From an uncultured Thermoleophilia bacterium (GTDB lineage: Bacteria; Actinomycetota; Thermoleophilia; Gaiellales; F1-60-MAGs149): 14,382 bases of DNA. The position numbers and the translations under genes were made by a program. The stretch covers positions 1 to 14,382 of the forward strand of contig CADCWC010000432.1 in the NCBI GenBank assembly GCA_902806305.1, given 5' to 3'. Below the pieces are notes generated by a model that had not been told where the DNA came from, searched no databases, and was given only the letters and a program-made list of their open reading frames with translations. Below, one piece after another: positions 1 to 7,138 of the stretch. The first letter of the stretch is position 1. The number at the start of each line of letters is the position of its first letter.

Positions 1-1706
1 AGCTCGGCCGCGAGCGCGTCGCGGCCGAGGAAGTCGGCGGCGCCCAGCTTGACCACGAAGTCGAGGTTGACGTGGAAGGGCGACGTCACGCCCGGGAAGT
101 AGTCGTAGCCCAGGAAGATCAGCCCGGACTCGATCCGGAGGCTCTCCACCGCCGCCAGACCGTAGGGCCGCACCCCCAGGCTGCCGCCCTGGTCGAGCAG
201 CGCCTGGAAGAGCGCCTCTGCGCCCTCGGGCGGACAGAAGACCTCGAACCCGAGCTCGCCCGAGTAGCCCGTGCGCGAGATGAAGCAGCCCGGGACGCCA
301 CCGACGACGACCGGCTCCGGCAGGAAGCGGAAGTACCGCAGCGCCTCGAGGTCCGCGTCGGTCAGCGCCGCGAGCAGCTCGCGGGAGCGCGGGCCCTGGA
401 CCTGCAGGTGCGGCAGCTCGGCCGTGCGGTCCACGATCTCGACGTCGAAGCGACCGGCGCAGACCCGCCGGAAGTGGTCGCCGTCGGACTCGAGCGCCGT
501 GACGGCGAGCACCCCGAGCGGGCCGTCGCCGCCGTTCAGCACCGTGCCGTCGCCGAGCATCCGCCCCCGCTCGTCGCAGAAGGCGCCGTAGCGGACCTGT
601 CCGACCTGCAGCGTGCTCATGTCGTTCGTGAACAGGTAGTCGGCCGCCGCGAGCGCGTCGGGCCCGCGGAACGTCCACTTGCGGAGCGGCGACTCGTCCC
701 ACACGCCGACGGCCTCGCGGACCGCGTGGTGCTCGGCCACCGGATCCCCGAAGTCGGAGATCCAGTCCCACCCCTCCCACTCGGCGAAGCGGCCGCCGTA
801 GCGGCGGAGGATCGGGTCGAACGGCGTGCGGTCGAGTGCGTCGGTGGCGGGGGTCCACTCGACCGGCTGGACGACGGCGTCGGGACCGCCCGCCGCGGCG
901 AGCGGCACCGAGTCGGACTCGATCGGCGGCAGCGCCACCTCGACGGGCATGATCACGGTCGGCCCGGCGCGGCGGCTCAGCTCCTGGTGGCCGGGCGGCA
1001 GGACCTCGGTCAGGCCGAGCAGTGCACGCGTCGCGGCCGGCCCGCGCAACGTGCGGTAGCTCTCGACCGGCCGGAGCGGCTCGCGGTCGAGTGCGCGGCG
1101 CAGGCGACGGAGCCGCGCCTGCTGGCCTGCGTCGACGCCCGGGGTGGAGAAGATCGCCTGCTCGACGTAGCTCTCCACGACGCGGTTCCCGACGAGCGCC
1201 ACGTCGCCGCCCCGCGCGCGGCCGGTGCGGGGGGAGTACGTCACGACGGACCGCACGGTGGCCAGATAGGCGTTCCAGGTCGAGAGCACGACCTCGCCGC
1301 GACAGCGCACACCGGTCTCCGGCACGGCGAGCAGCGTGATCCGACGGTCGTTGACGGCCTCGAGGACCGCCTCCGTCGTCGGCTGCAGGATGGTCACGAA
1401 CTTGTGCAGCGGCCAGACGTCGAGCTGGTTGTAGTCGCCGGGCTCGCACCCGACGCCGAACACGTACACGTCCGAGTAGCGGAAGAAGTTGCCCGTGCCG
1501 AGGGTCTCGCGCAGTCGGTCGTAGAAGAGCGTGATCGTGCCGCAGATCAGGTTCGAGCACCCGATCGCGTCCATCGGCTGGGCGAGCAGCACGCCGAGTC
1601 GGTCACCCGGCTGGAAGCCGCCGGGCCACAGCGTGTCGAGCGGGCCGGCCGAGCCGTCACGCTCGACGGCGAAGGTCTCGGAGGCGAGCGCGTAGGACGA
1701 GTGCAT
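1..1706 (-). CDS. GcvT-like aminomethyltransferase-family protein with unidentified N-terminal domain (C-terminus cut by window edge)
   Basis: At least 568 codons are open from ATG at 1706 to the left edge without a stop. From about residue 290 the protein reads as a GcvT/T-protein fold: a TNDMSTLQVGQVRYGAF segment, then GRMLGDGTVL, then LQVQGPRSRELL, then RTGYSGELGFEVF, all in the family order. Family members transfer one-carbon groups to tetrahydrofolate. The usual DD of glycine-cleavage T-protein (ILDDLIV-type motif) is GD here; my recollection is that GcvT-like demethylases such as LigM have a similar GDG motif, so a demethylase role is at least as likely as glycine cleavage. No gcvH or gcvP is visible. 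Residues 1-270 include LAQPMDAIGCSNLICGT and DYNQLDVWPLHKFV; I do not recognise that part. A -10-like TACGAT lies 7 nt before the ATG, suggesting a leaderless mRNA. Family assignment is firm; substrate is unknown. Confidence 0.85.
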   Translation of the reverse strand, partial: MHSSYALASETFAVERDGSAGPLDTLWPGGFQPGDRLGVLLAQPMDAIGCSNLICGTITLFYDRLRETLGTGNFFRYSDVYVFGVGCEPGDYNQLDVWPLHKFVTILQPTTEAVLEAVNDRRITLLAVPETGVRCRGEVVLSTWNAYLATVRSVVTYSPRTGRARGGDVALVGNRVVESYVEQAIFSTPGVDAGQQARLRRLRRALDREPLRPVESYRTLRGPAATRALLGLTEVLPPGHQELSRRAGPTVIMPVEVALPPIESDSVPLAAAGGPDAVVQPVEWTPATDALDRTPFDPILRRYGGRFAEWEGWDWISDFGDPVAEHHAVREAVGVWDESPLRKWTFRGPDALAAADYLFTNDMSTLQVGQVRYGAFCDERGRMLGDGTVLNGGDGPLGVLAVTALESDGDHFRRVCAGRFDVEIVDRTAELPHLQVQGPRSRELLAALTDADLEALRYFRFLPEPVVVGGVPGCFISRTGYSGELGFEVFCPPEGAEALFQALLDQGGSLGVRPYGLAAVESLRIESGLIFLGYDYFPGVTSPFHVNLDFVVKLGAADFLGRDALAAE

Positions 1707-1713
1707 GCCGGCT

Positions 1714-1719
1714 ATCGTA
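1714..1719 (-). promoter_or_regulatory. Candidate -10 element, leaderless promoter of the GcvT-like gene
   Basis: TACGAT on the minus strand matches TATAAT at four of six positions and ends 7 nt before the ATG at 1706, the usual distance to a transcription start. No convincing -35 hexamer is seen 16-18 nt upstream. There is no Shine-Dalgarno sequence, which fits a leaderless transcript. Confidence 0.4.
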
Positions 1720-1870
1720 GTGCCGGCTCCGGGTCGCCCGTGCACCAGTCGGCGGAACCCCCGGCCGCAGACGCCCGTCCGGCCGCGGCCCGGCGGGAGG
1801 CTGCCGGAGGTTCACGCGGCTTCCGCCGGCGACGGCTGTGGCCGACGACGTGCCGTGCCGATCCGTGGGG

Positions 1871-1876
1871 TAGCGT
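1871..1876 (+). promoter_or_regulatory. Possible -10 element upstream of the beta-helix gene
   Basis: TAGCGT on the plus strand would give a start near 1883 and a leader of about 113 nt before the GTG at 1996. The same hexamer recurs before the genes starting at 4890 and 10517. No matching -35 is visible, so this is weak. Confidence 0.22.
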
Positions 1877-1995
1877 CCCGCGGCCCGTCGGGCTCGTCGG
1901 ACCTCCGCACCACCCGGTGTGCGTCCGGCGAGGCGACACCCGACGCCGCCTCCGACCGTTCCTGCGTCGCCCGTGGCCGAACCGATGGGAGTCCC

Positions 1996-3411
1996 GTGCA
2001 GCACCTTCGTCCCGCGATCGCCCTTTCCGCGCTCGTCGCGAGTCTCCTGCCCGCCTCGGCGTCAGCGGCCACGTACTACGTCGATCCGGCGGGCTCGGAC
2101 AGCCGCTCGGGCCTGAGCGCGACCACGGCCTGGCGCACGGTGGCGCGCGTCAACGCCGCCCGCCCGGCGCCCGGCGATCAGGTGCTGTTCCGTGGCGGCG
2201 CGAGCTGGTCCGAGATGCTGACGCCGTCCACGAGCGGCACCGCGGCGGCGCCCGTCGTGTACGGCACCTACGGCACCGGACGGGCCGTCCTGCGGGGCAA
2301 CGGGTCGGGCTTCGCCGGGATCGCGGCCGTGCGGCGCAGCTGGCTCCGGTTCGAGAACCTCGAGCTCCGCGACTGGCTCTCCGGCGAGGACGGCGTCTAC
2401 CTCGAGGGCGGGTCCGACCTCGTCTTCGACCGCGTGGTGATCCTGAACAGCCAGGAGGGACTGCACTCGAGCCCGTCCGTCGCCGCGCAGCGGATCACGT
2501 TCCGGAACGGCGTCATCGGTCCCCTCGCGGCCGGGCCGAGCATCGGCGTCATGAGCTCCGGACGCGACAGCGGCTGGGTGGTCCGCGACACGGAGATCTC
2601 GGGCGCGGGCGACAGCTGCGTCATCGACATGGGGCGTGACTCGCTCTACGAACGCGTCCGGGTCCACGACTGCGGCGGCGCCCGGACGTACGGCACGCAC
2701 GGCCTGTACCTGAAGGGCCCGAACCAGACGCTGCGGTCCTCCGAGGTGTGGGCGAGCCGCGAGGAGTGCGTCTCGACGCGGTACGAGAACGCGCGGATCA
2801 TCGGCAACCGGCTCCACGGCTGCCGGTTCGGGATCGGCTACCACGAGGACTCGGCCGCGTCCGGGCCGTCCCGCTTCATCCGCAACGTCATCTGGGACAC
2901 CTCCACGGGCATCTACATCTCCGGGTCGACGGCCCGCGACTTCGACATCTCGCAGAACACGGTCCTCGGCGCCACGAGTCGCGGCCTGACCGGCATGGAG
3001 GGCGTCGTCATGCACCGCGTCCGCGGCCTGCGGCTCGAGAACAACGTCGTGGCCGGAAACCTGCGCGTCCTCCTGCGCGTCGACGGGATCGGCACGGGCG
3101 GGTCGGTGCAGGGGACGAACGTCTTCCACACCACGTACGCCACGACGCGGCCGTTCGTCTGGAGCGGGAGCTGGATCGGCTTCGCCGACTACGTGTCCCG
3201 CGCGCGCAGCGTCGGAGCGCGCTACGCCGACCCGCGGCTCCTGTCCGTGGCCCCGAGCCAGCCCGACGTGCGCCTCGGGTCGGGGTCTCCGGCGCGCGAC
3301 ATGGGTCGCGTCCAGCTCGGATGGGCGACGCTCTCCTACGGCTGTGACGGGTTGCTCGAGCACTTCTGCGGCTCCGCGCCCGACGCCGGGGCGATCGAAG
3401 CGCTCTCCTGA
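1996..3411 (+). CDS. Secreted right-handed parallel beta-helix repeat protein
   Basis: This 471-residue protein begins at GTG 1996, preceded by GGGAG at 1987-1991. The frame is open further upstream to an ATG at 1705, but those 97 residues are Arg/Pro-rich and would bury the signal peptide, so the later start is chosen. Residues 1-24 form a signal peptide with a hydrophobic core and an ASASA cleavage region before ATYYVDPAGSDS. The YYVDPAGSD, TAWRTVARVNA and PGDQVLFRGG motifs are typical of secreted pectate-lyase-like beta-helix proteins. Short turns follow from about residue 100 to 400 (for example LRFENLEL, LVFDRVVI, RFIRNVIW, LRLENNVV). The protein ends with PDAGAIEALS, a common ending of this family. 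It probably acts on or binds polysaccharide outside the cell; no specific lyase or hydrolase residues can be assigned. The next gene follows after 14 nt. Confidence 0.88.
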   Translation: MQHLRPAIALSALVASLLPASASAATYYVDPAGSDSRSGLSATTAWRTVARVNAARPAPGDQVLFRGGASWSEMLTPSTSGTAAAPVVYGTYGTGRAVLRGNGSGFAGIAAVRRSWLRFENLELRDWLSGEDGVYLEGGSDLVFDRVVILNSQEGLHSSPSVAAQRITFRNGVIGPLAAGPSIGVMSSGRDSGWVVRDTEISGAGDSCVIDMGRDSLYERVRVHDCGGARTYGTHGLYLKGPNQTLRSSEVWASREECVSTRYENARIIGNRLHGCRFGIGYHEDSAASGPSRFIRNVIWDTSTGIYISGSTARDFDISQNTVLGATSRGLTGMEGVVMHRVRGLRLENNVVAGNLRVLLRVDGIGTGGSVQGTNVFHTTYATTRPFVWSGSWIGFADYVSRARSVGARYADPRLLSVAPSQPDVRLGSGSPARDMGRVQLGWATLSYGCDGLLEHFCGSAPDAGAIEALS

Positions 3412-3425
3412 GCCCGGATCGCGGT

Positions 3426-3854
3426 GTGACGAACGACGCGCTCCGGGCCTCCGCGCTCGAACGGGTCCGCGCCGCCTGCCTGGCTCTGCCTGAGACCAGC
3501 GAGCGTCCCAGTCACGGCGCGCCGACCTTCTTCGTCCGGTCGAAGCGCTCGTTCGTCACGTTCCACGACGATCACCACGGCGACGGGCGACTCGCGCTGT
3601 GGTGCGCCGCCCCACCCGGCGTGCAGGCGATGCTGGTCGACGGGGCGCCTGAGCAGTACTTCGTCCCGGCCTACGTCGCACATCGCGGGTGGGTCGGCGT
3701 CCGCCTCGACCGTGGCCTCCCGTGGGCGGAGGTCGAGGGCCTGATCGAGGACGCCTACCTGACCGTGGCGCCCCCGTCGTTGCGCGACGCCGTGGGCGCC
3801 CCGCCCCCCTCGAGCTCGAGCAGCCACCGCTTGCGCTCCGGCCCGCCCGCGTAG
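3426..3854 (+). CDS. MmcQ/YjbR family protein
   Basis: The 142-residue protein starts at GTG 3426, only 14 nt after the beta-helix stop, so it is probably cotranscribed; a second GTG at 3424 is out of frame. The body (ERVRAACLALPETSERPSHG, TFFVRSKRSFVTF, DDHHGDGRLALWCAAPPG, FVPAYVAHRGWVGVRLD) matches the MmcQ/YjbR (double-wing) family, whose members are usually about 115-125 residues. The biochemical role of the family is not established; DNA binding has been proposed from the fold. The last 20 or so residues (from GAPPPSSSSS) are low-complexity. The last 33 codons lie antisense to the 3' end of the alkyltransferase gene, so this tail is probably an accident of the convergent overlap rather than a domain. 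Confidence 0.83.
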   Translation: MTNDALRASALERVRAACLALPETSERPSHGAPTFFVRSKRSFVTFHDDHHGDGRLALWCAAPPGVQAMLVDGAPEQYFVPAYVAHRGWVGVRLDRGLPWAEVEGLIEDAYLTVAPPSLRDAVGAPPPSSSSSHRLRSGPPA

Positions 3855-4408
3855 CCGCCGAGGGCACCGCTCGCCGGGAGCACCCGGTGGCAGGGCACGA
3901 AGACGGCCAGCGGGTTGACCGCCAGGGCCGTCCCTGCCGCCCGGACGCCGCGCGGGCTGCCCGCCGCTCCCGCGACGGCGGTGTAGGTCGTCCGACCGCC
4001 GTAGGGCACGGCCGCCGTGGCCTCGAGCACCCGGCGGCGGAACCCGTCCGCGAGGCGCAGGTCGAGCGGGACGTCGAACGCCCGCCGTCGGCCTGCGAAG
4101 AACTCCTCCAGCTGCCGTCGGGCCGGATCGAGCCGCGTCGGCGCCTCGAGCACCCGCGGTGAGACGCGGCGGGCGAGCTGCTCGAGCACGGCCTCGCGTT
4201 CGGCCGTGTCGAACGCGAGCCGCACCACGCCGCGCTCCGTGGCTGCGAGCAGCAGCGGCCCGAGCGGCGAGTCGGCCGTGGCGTAGGCCACATCCAGGAG
4301 TCCCTCGTCGGCCGCCCGCCGCGCCCGGCGCCGCCCGGCCCCGGCAGCGTCGGCCACGGGCAGCGACCGGGCGGCGTCCCGGAGGGCCGTCTCCAGCGGA
4401 TCGCTCAT
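3755..4408 (-). CDS. ogt: Methylated-DNA--[protein]-cysteine S-methyltransferase (O6-alkylguanine-DNA alkyltransferase)
   Basis: The 217-residue enzyme removes O6-alkyl groups from guanine onto its own cysteine in a suicide reaction. The active-site PCHRV is at residues 172-176 (Cys173). It is preceded by the hinge asparagine in AVNPLAVF (Asn165) and the recognition-helix arginine in GVRAAG (Arg156). YGGRTTYTAVA and LGGYAGG flank the active site as usual. The ribonuclease-like N-terminal domain starts near residue 38 (LLDVAYATADSPLGPLLLAAT). Residues 1-37 are an extra Ala/Arg-rich segment not found in short Ogt proteins; this adds to the impression of a sigma-linked subfamily. The ATG at 4408 overlaps the TGA of the upstream sigma gene as ATGA, so translation is coupled. 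The 3' end overlaps the convergent MmcQ/YjbR gene by 100 bp. Confidence 0.95.
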   Translation of the reverse strand: MSDPLETALRDAARSLPVADAAGAGRRRARRAADEGLLDVAYATADSPLGPLLLAATERGVVRLAFDTAEREAVLEQLARRVSPRVLEAPTRLDPARRQLEEFFAGRRRAFDVPLDLRLADGFRRRVLEATAAVPYGGRTTYTAVAGAAGSPRGVRAAGTALAVNPLAVFVPCHRVLPASGALGGYAGGPERKRWLLELEGGGAPTASRNDGGATVR

Positions 4409-4890
4409 CGGTCCCAGCCCTCCCGGAGCCGCTTCAGGCCCTCGTGCAGGCTGCGCCTCGCCGCCTCCTCGGAGCAGCCGAGCACGGTGCCGATCTCGGC
4501 GTGGCTGAGCTCGACGGCGAAGCGCAGCGTCACGGCGGCGCGCATCTTCGGCGGCAGCCGCCGCACCGCCGACCACAGCTCGGGCTCCTCCGGCACGGGC
4601 GGGCCCGTCCCGGCGCCCGCGAACGCGGGCAGCGGCTCAGGGACGGTCGCGACCGGGACGGCCCGGCGGGCGCGGGCGCGGTGCAGGTCGATCGCCTTGC
4701 GGTTCGCGATCGTGAAGACCCACGCGCGCAGGTCCGTCGAGGCGGGGAGGGTCGGGTAGGCGCGGAGGGCGGCGATCATGGTCTCCTGCAGGACGTCGTC
4801 GGCGTCGGTCGGCCCCACGGACGCGGCCAGGAAGCGGCGGACCGCGACGCCGTGACGGTCGACGAAGCGCTGGAACGGGGGAAGGGCCAC
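4405..4890 (-). CDS. RNA polymerase sigma factor, sigma-70/ECF type, coupled to ogt
   Basis: This is a 161-residue small sigma factor. Region 2 spans residues 5-75, with DADDVLQETMIAALRAY (core binding) and LRAWVFTIANRKAIDLHRAR (-10 recognition). An Ala/Pro-rich linker covers 78-103. Region 4 spans 104-155, with LPPKMRAAVTLRFAVELSHA followed by the HTH around EIGTVLGCSEEAARRSLHEG. The start is taken at GTG 4890; the frame runs on to a TTG at 4989, but the added 33 residues are Arg-rich and non-conserved, and a -10-like TAGCGT at 4901-4906 would lie inside them. No anti-sigma gene is adjacent. The only coupled partner is the alkyltransferase (ATGA overlap), suggesting a role in response to DNA alkylation or in basal repair expression; this is inference. 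Confidence 0.9.
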   Translation of the reverse strand: MALPPFQRFVDRHGVAVRRFLAASVGPTDADDVLQETMIAALRAYPTLPASTDLRAWVFTIANRKAIDLHRARARRAVPVATVPEPLPAFAGAGTGPPVPEEPELWSAVRRLPPKMRAAVTLRFAVELSHAEIGTVLGCSEEAARRSLHEGLKRLREGWDR

Positions 4891-4900
4891 TGCGGAGAGG

Positions 4901-4906
4901 ACGCTA
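4901..4906 (-). promoter_or_regulatory. Candidate -10 element of the sigma-ogt operon
   Basis: TAGCGT on the minus strand ends 10 nt before the GTG at 4890, giving a leader of only a few bases. No Shine-Dalgarno sequence precedes the GTG. It sits in the small palindrome CGCTAGCG. No -35 match is seen. Confidence 0.32.
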
Positions 4907-4970
4907 GCGACCGGCGCGTCGTGAGACGCTCCGCCGAGCCCGCGGGGCGGGCACCGCGACCGGCCGCGAC

Positions 4971-4976
4971 TATGCT
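4971..4976 (+). promoter_or_regulatory. Candidate -10 element of sucCD
   Basis: TATGCT (four of six matches to TATAAT) would start transcription near 4983 and leave a leader of about 36 nt. That leader contains a good ribosome binding site, GAGGG at 5008-5012, six bases before the GTG at 5019. The -35 region is not recognisable. Confidence 0.4.
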
Positions 4977-5018
4977 CCCGCCTCGACAAAGGTTCCCCGA
5001 TCGCTTCGAGGGCTGGGC

Positions 5019-6167
5019 GTGGATCTGTACGAGCATCAGGGCAAGGAGCTCTTCGCCCGCGCCGGCCTGCGCACGGTGGAGGGCCGCGTGGCCACGAGCG
5101 TCGAGGAGGCGCGGGCCGCCGCCGAGGAGCTCGCCGGTCCCGTCGTCGTGAAGGCGCAGGTGCTGACCGGCGGACGCGGCAAGGCGGGCGGCGTCAAGCT
5201 CGCGGCGACGCCCGACGAGGTCGCGGAGCACGCCGCGGCGATCCTCGGCCTCGACATCAACGGGCACGTGACGCGGCGGCTGTGGGTGGAGCGGCAGGCC
5301 TCGATCGCCAAGGAGTACTACTTCTCGATCACGTTCGATCGCGGCGCCAAGCGGCCGCTGTTCATGCTCTCCACGATGGGCGGCATGGACATCGAGGCCG
5401 TGGCCGTCGACCACCCGGAGAAGCTGGCCCGCATCCACCTCGACCCGGCGATGGGCTTCCGGCCGTTCTTCGCGAACCGCCTGGTGTTCGCGGCGGGCAT
5501 CCCGAAGGAGGAGCGGCGGGCGGTCGCGGCGATCATCGAGGGCTGCCACCGGCTGTTCGTCGAGGCCGACGCCATGCTCGTCGAGGTCAACCCGCTGATC
5601 GTCACGCCGGAGGGCGAGGTGGTGGCCGCCGACGCGAAGGTCACGATCGACGACAACGCGCTCTACCGCCACCCGGAGATCGCCGCCATGCGCGACACCG
5701 CCGCCGCCGACCCGCAGGAGCAGATGGCCCGCGAGCGGGGCGTCACCTACGTCAAGCTCGACGGCGCGATCGGGATCCTCGGCAACGGCGCCGGGCTCGT
5801 GATGTCGACGCTCGACGTCGTCGACCAGGTCGGCGGCACGCCCGCCAACTTCCTCGACGTGGGTGGTGGCGCCCAGGCCGACGAGATCGTCTCGGCGCTC
5901 GAGGTGATCCTCTCCGACCCGAAGGTGCAGGCCATCTTCTTCAACATCTTCGGCGGCATCACGCGTGGCGACGAGGTGGCGCGCGGCATCCTCGACGCGC
6001 TCGACCGGCTCGAGATCGGCGTGCCGATCGTCGTCCGCCTCGACGGCACGAACGCCGAGGAGGGCCGGGCCATCCTCGCCGCCGCGCCGCACCGGCACCT
6101 GCACGTCGAGGCGACGATGCTCGACGCCGCGCGCCGCGTGGTGGAGCTGGCCGGAGGCGCCGCCTGA
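5019..6167 (+). CDS. sucC: Succinyl-CoA synthetase (succinate--CoA ligase, ADP-forming) beta subunit
   Basis: The 382-residue protein is close to the usual length (388 in E. coli). It is the ATP-grasp subunit that, with SucD, interconverts succinyl-CoA and succinate with nucleotide phosphorylation in the TCA cycle. The N-terminus MDLYEHQGKELFARAGL, the ATP-grasp glycine loop GGRGKAGGVKLA, the metal-binding VEVNPLIV and the C-terminal ligase segments (VGGTPANFLDVGGGA, FFNIFGGITRGDEVA, PIVVRLDGTNAEEG) are all present. Start is GTG 5019, with GAGGG six bases upstream. The stop overlaps the sucD start as TGATG, so the subunits are made in equal amounts. The gene is divergent from the sigma-ogt operon, with their promoters back to back in a 128-bp spacer. 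Confidence 0.98.
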   Translation: MDLYEHQGKELFARAGLRTVEGRVATSVEEARAAAEELAGPVVVKAQVLTGGRGKAGGVKLAATPDEVAEHAAAILGLDINGHVTRRLWVERQASIAKEYYFSITFDRGAKRPLFMLSTMGGMDIEAVAVDHPEKLARIHLDPAMGFRPFFANRLVFAAGIPKEERRAVAAIIEGCHRLFVEADAMLVEVNPLIVTPEGEVVAADAKVTIDDNALYRHPEIAAMRDTAAADPQEQMARERGVTYVKLDGAIGILGNGAGLVMSTLDVVDQVGGTPANFLDVGGGAQADEIVSALEVILSDPKVQAIFFNIFGGITRGDEVARGILDALDRLEIGVPIVVRLDGTNAEEGRAILAAAPHRHLHVEATMLDAARRVVELAGGAA

Positions 6168-7039
6168 TGGCCGTCCTCGTGACCGCCGAGACGCGGCTCG
6201 TGACGCAGGGCATCACGGGTCGCGAGGGCGCCTTCCACACGCTCAAGAACCGCGCCTACGGCACGCAGGTCGTGGCCGGCGTGACGCCGGGGAAGGGCGG
6301 GCAGGACGTCGAGGGCATCCCCGTCTTCGACACGGTGGCGGACGCGGTGGCCGAGACCGGCGCCAACACGTCGATGGTGTTCGTGCCGCCCCGCTTCGCG
6401 GCCGACGCCATCTACGAGGCCGCCGACGCGGGGATCGGGACGATCGTCTGCATCACGGAGGGGATCCCGGCCCACGACATGCTCGGGGCGTACACGTACC
6501 TGCGGCCCCGCGGCATCCGCCTGCTCGGTCCGAACTGCCCGGGGGCCCTGTCCCCCGGGATCGCGAACGTGGGGATCATCCCGGCCCAGGTCTTCGCGCC
6601 GGGCGGGATCGGCCTCGTCTCTCGGTCGGGCACGCTGACCTACCAGATCGGCAGCGAGGTGGCGGGGCTCGGCCTCGGCAACTCGACGATCGTGGGCATC
6701 GGCGGCGACCCGGTGGTCGGCACGTCGTTCATCGACGCGCTCGAGCTGTTCGAGGCCGATCCCGAGACGACGCACATCGTGCTCGTGGGGGAGATCGGCG
6801 GCAATGAGGAGGAGAAGGCCGCCGACTACATCGCCGCGCACGTCACGAAGCCGGTCGTGGCCTACATCGCGGGCTTCACCGCTCCGCCCGGCAAGACGAT
6901 GGGCCACGCCGGCGCGATCATCTCGGGGTCGTCCGGCACCGCCGTGGCCAAGAAGGAGGCGCTCGAGGCGCGCGGCGTCCGCGTCGGCACGAACCCGACC
7001 GAGGTCGCGCGGATCGTGGCGGAGCTCGTCACGGCCTGA
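6167..7039 (+). CDS. sucD: Succinyl-CoA synthetase alpha subunit
   Basis: The 290-residue alpha subunit matches the family length. It binds CoA and carries the phosphohistidine intermediate. The CoA-binding Rossmann part covers roughly residues 1-125 (VTQGITGREGAFHT, TPGKGGQDVEGIPVF, ITEGIPAHDM, LLGPNCPGALSPG). The phosphorylated histidine is His247 in KTMGHAGAIISG. SRSGTLTYQI and GIGGDPVVGTSFID are further diagnostic segments. The ATG shares bases with the sucC stop codon, so translation is coupled. The frame is also open upstream through sucC, but only the part from 6167 makes a SucD protein. Confidence 0.98.
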   Translation: MAVLVTAETRLVTQGITGREGAFHTLKNRAYGTQVVAGVTPGKGGQDVEGIPVFDTVADAVAETGANTSMVFVPPRFAADAIYEAADAGIGTIVCITEGIPAHDMLGAYTYLRPRGIRLLGPNCPGALSPGIANVGIIPAQVFAPGGIGLVSRSGTLTYQIGSEVAGLGLGNSTIVGIGGDPVVGTSFIDALELFEADPETTHIVLVGEIGGNEEEKAADYIAAHVTKPVVAYIAGFTAPPGKTMGHAGAIISGSSGTAVAKKEALEARGVRVGTNPTEVARIVAELVTA

Positions 7040-7071
7040 GCGACGGCGACCGAGCCGGCGGGCGCGACCGG

Positions 7072-7083
7072 GCGCTGCAGCGC
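7072..7083. repeat. Perfect 12-bp palindrome before the aminotransferase gene
   Basis: GCGCTGCAGCGC is self-complementary and extends by one more pair on each side (G/C at 7071 and 7084). It lies 11 nt upstream of the candidate -10 at 7095, where a -35 box would be expected. It may be an operator, or a short hairpin after sucD. Confidence 0.35.
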
Positions 7084-7094
7084 GGACGGGCGCC

Positions 7095-7100
7095 TACGCT
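7095..7100 (+). promoter_or_regulatory. Candidate -10 element of the aminotransferase operon
   Basis: TACGCT (four of six matches) would start transcription near 7107, with a leader of about 32 nt. The leader carries a ribosome binding site, CGAGG at 7129-7133, five bases before the ATG at 7139. The same hexamer precedes the Lon-like gene at 11972. No -35 is clear. Confidence 0.35.
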
Positions 7101-7138
7101 GCACGCGTCCCGTCCCGCCGCCGCCGCTCGAGGTTCCG

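Noticed and set aside
1705..1995. N-terminal extension of the beta-helix gene to ATG 1705
   Set aside because: It would put 97 Arg/Pro-rich residues before a clear signal peptide and overlap the start of the divergent gene; GTG 1996 has a ribosome binding site.
72..2639. 855-codon open frame on the plus strand
   Set aside because: It is antisense to the GcvT-like gene and then out of frame with the beta-helix gene; the protein is Arg/Ala/Gly-rich low-complexity with no recognisable domain, as expected for shadows in GC-rich DNA.
2062..3363. 433-codon open frame on the minus strand
   Set aside because: It is the antisense shadow of the beta-helix gene, with no domain and no ribosome binding site.
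4776..6104. 442-codon open frame on the minus strand
   Set aside because: It is antisense to sucC and low-complexity (His/Arg/Val/Glu runs); sucC on the plus strand has unmistakable motifs.
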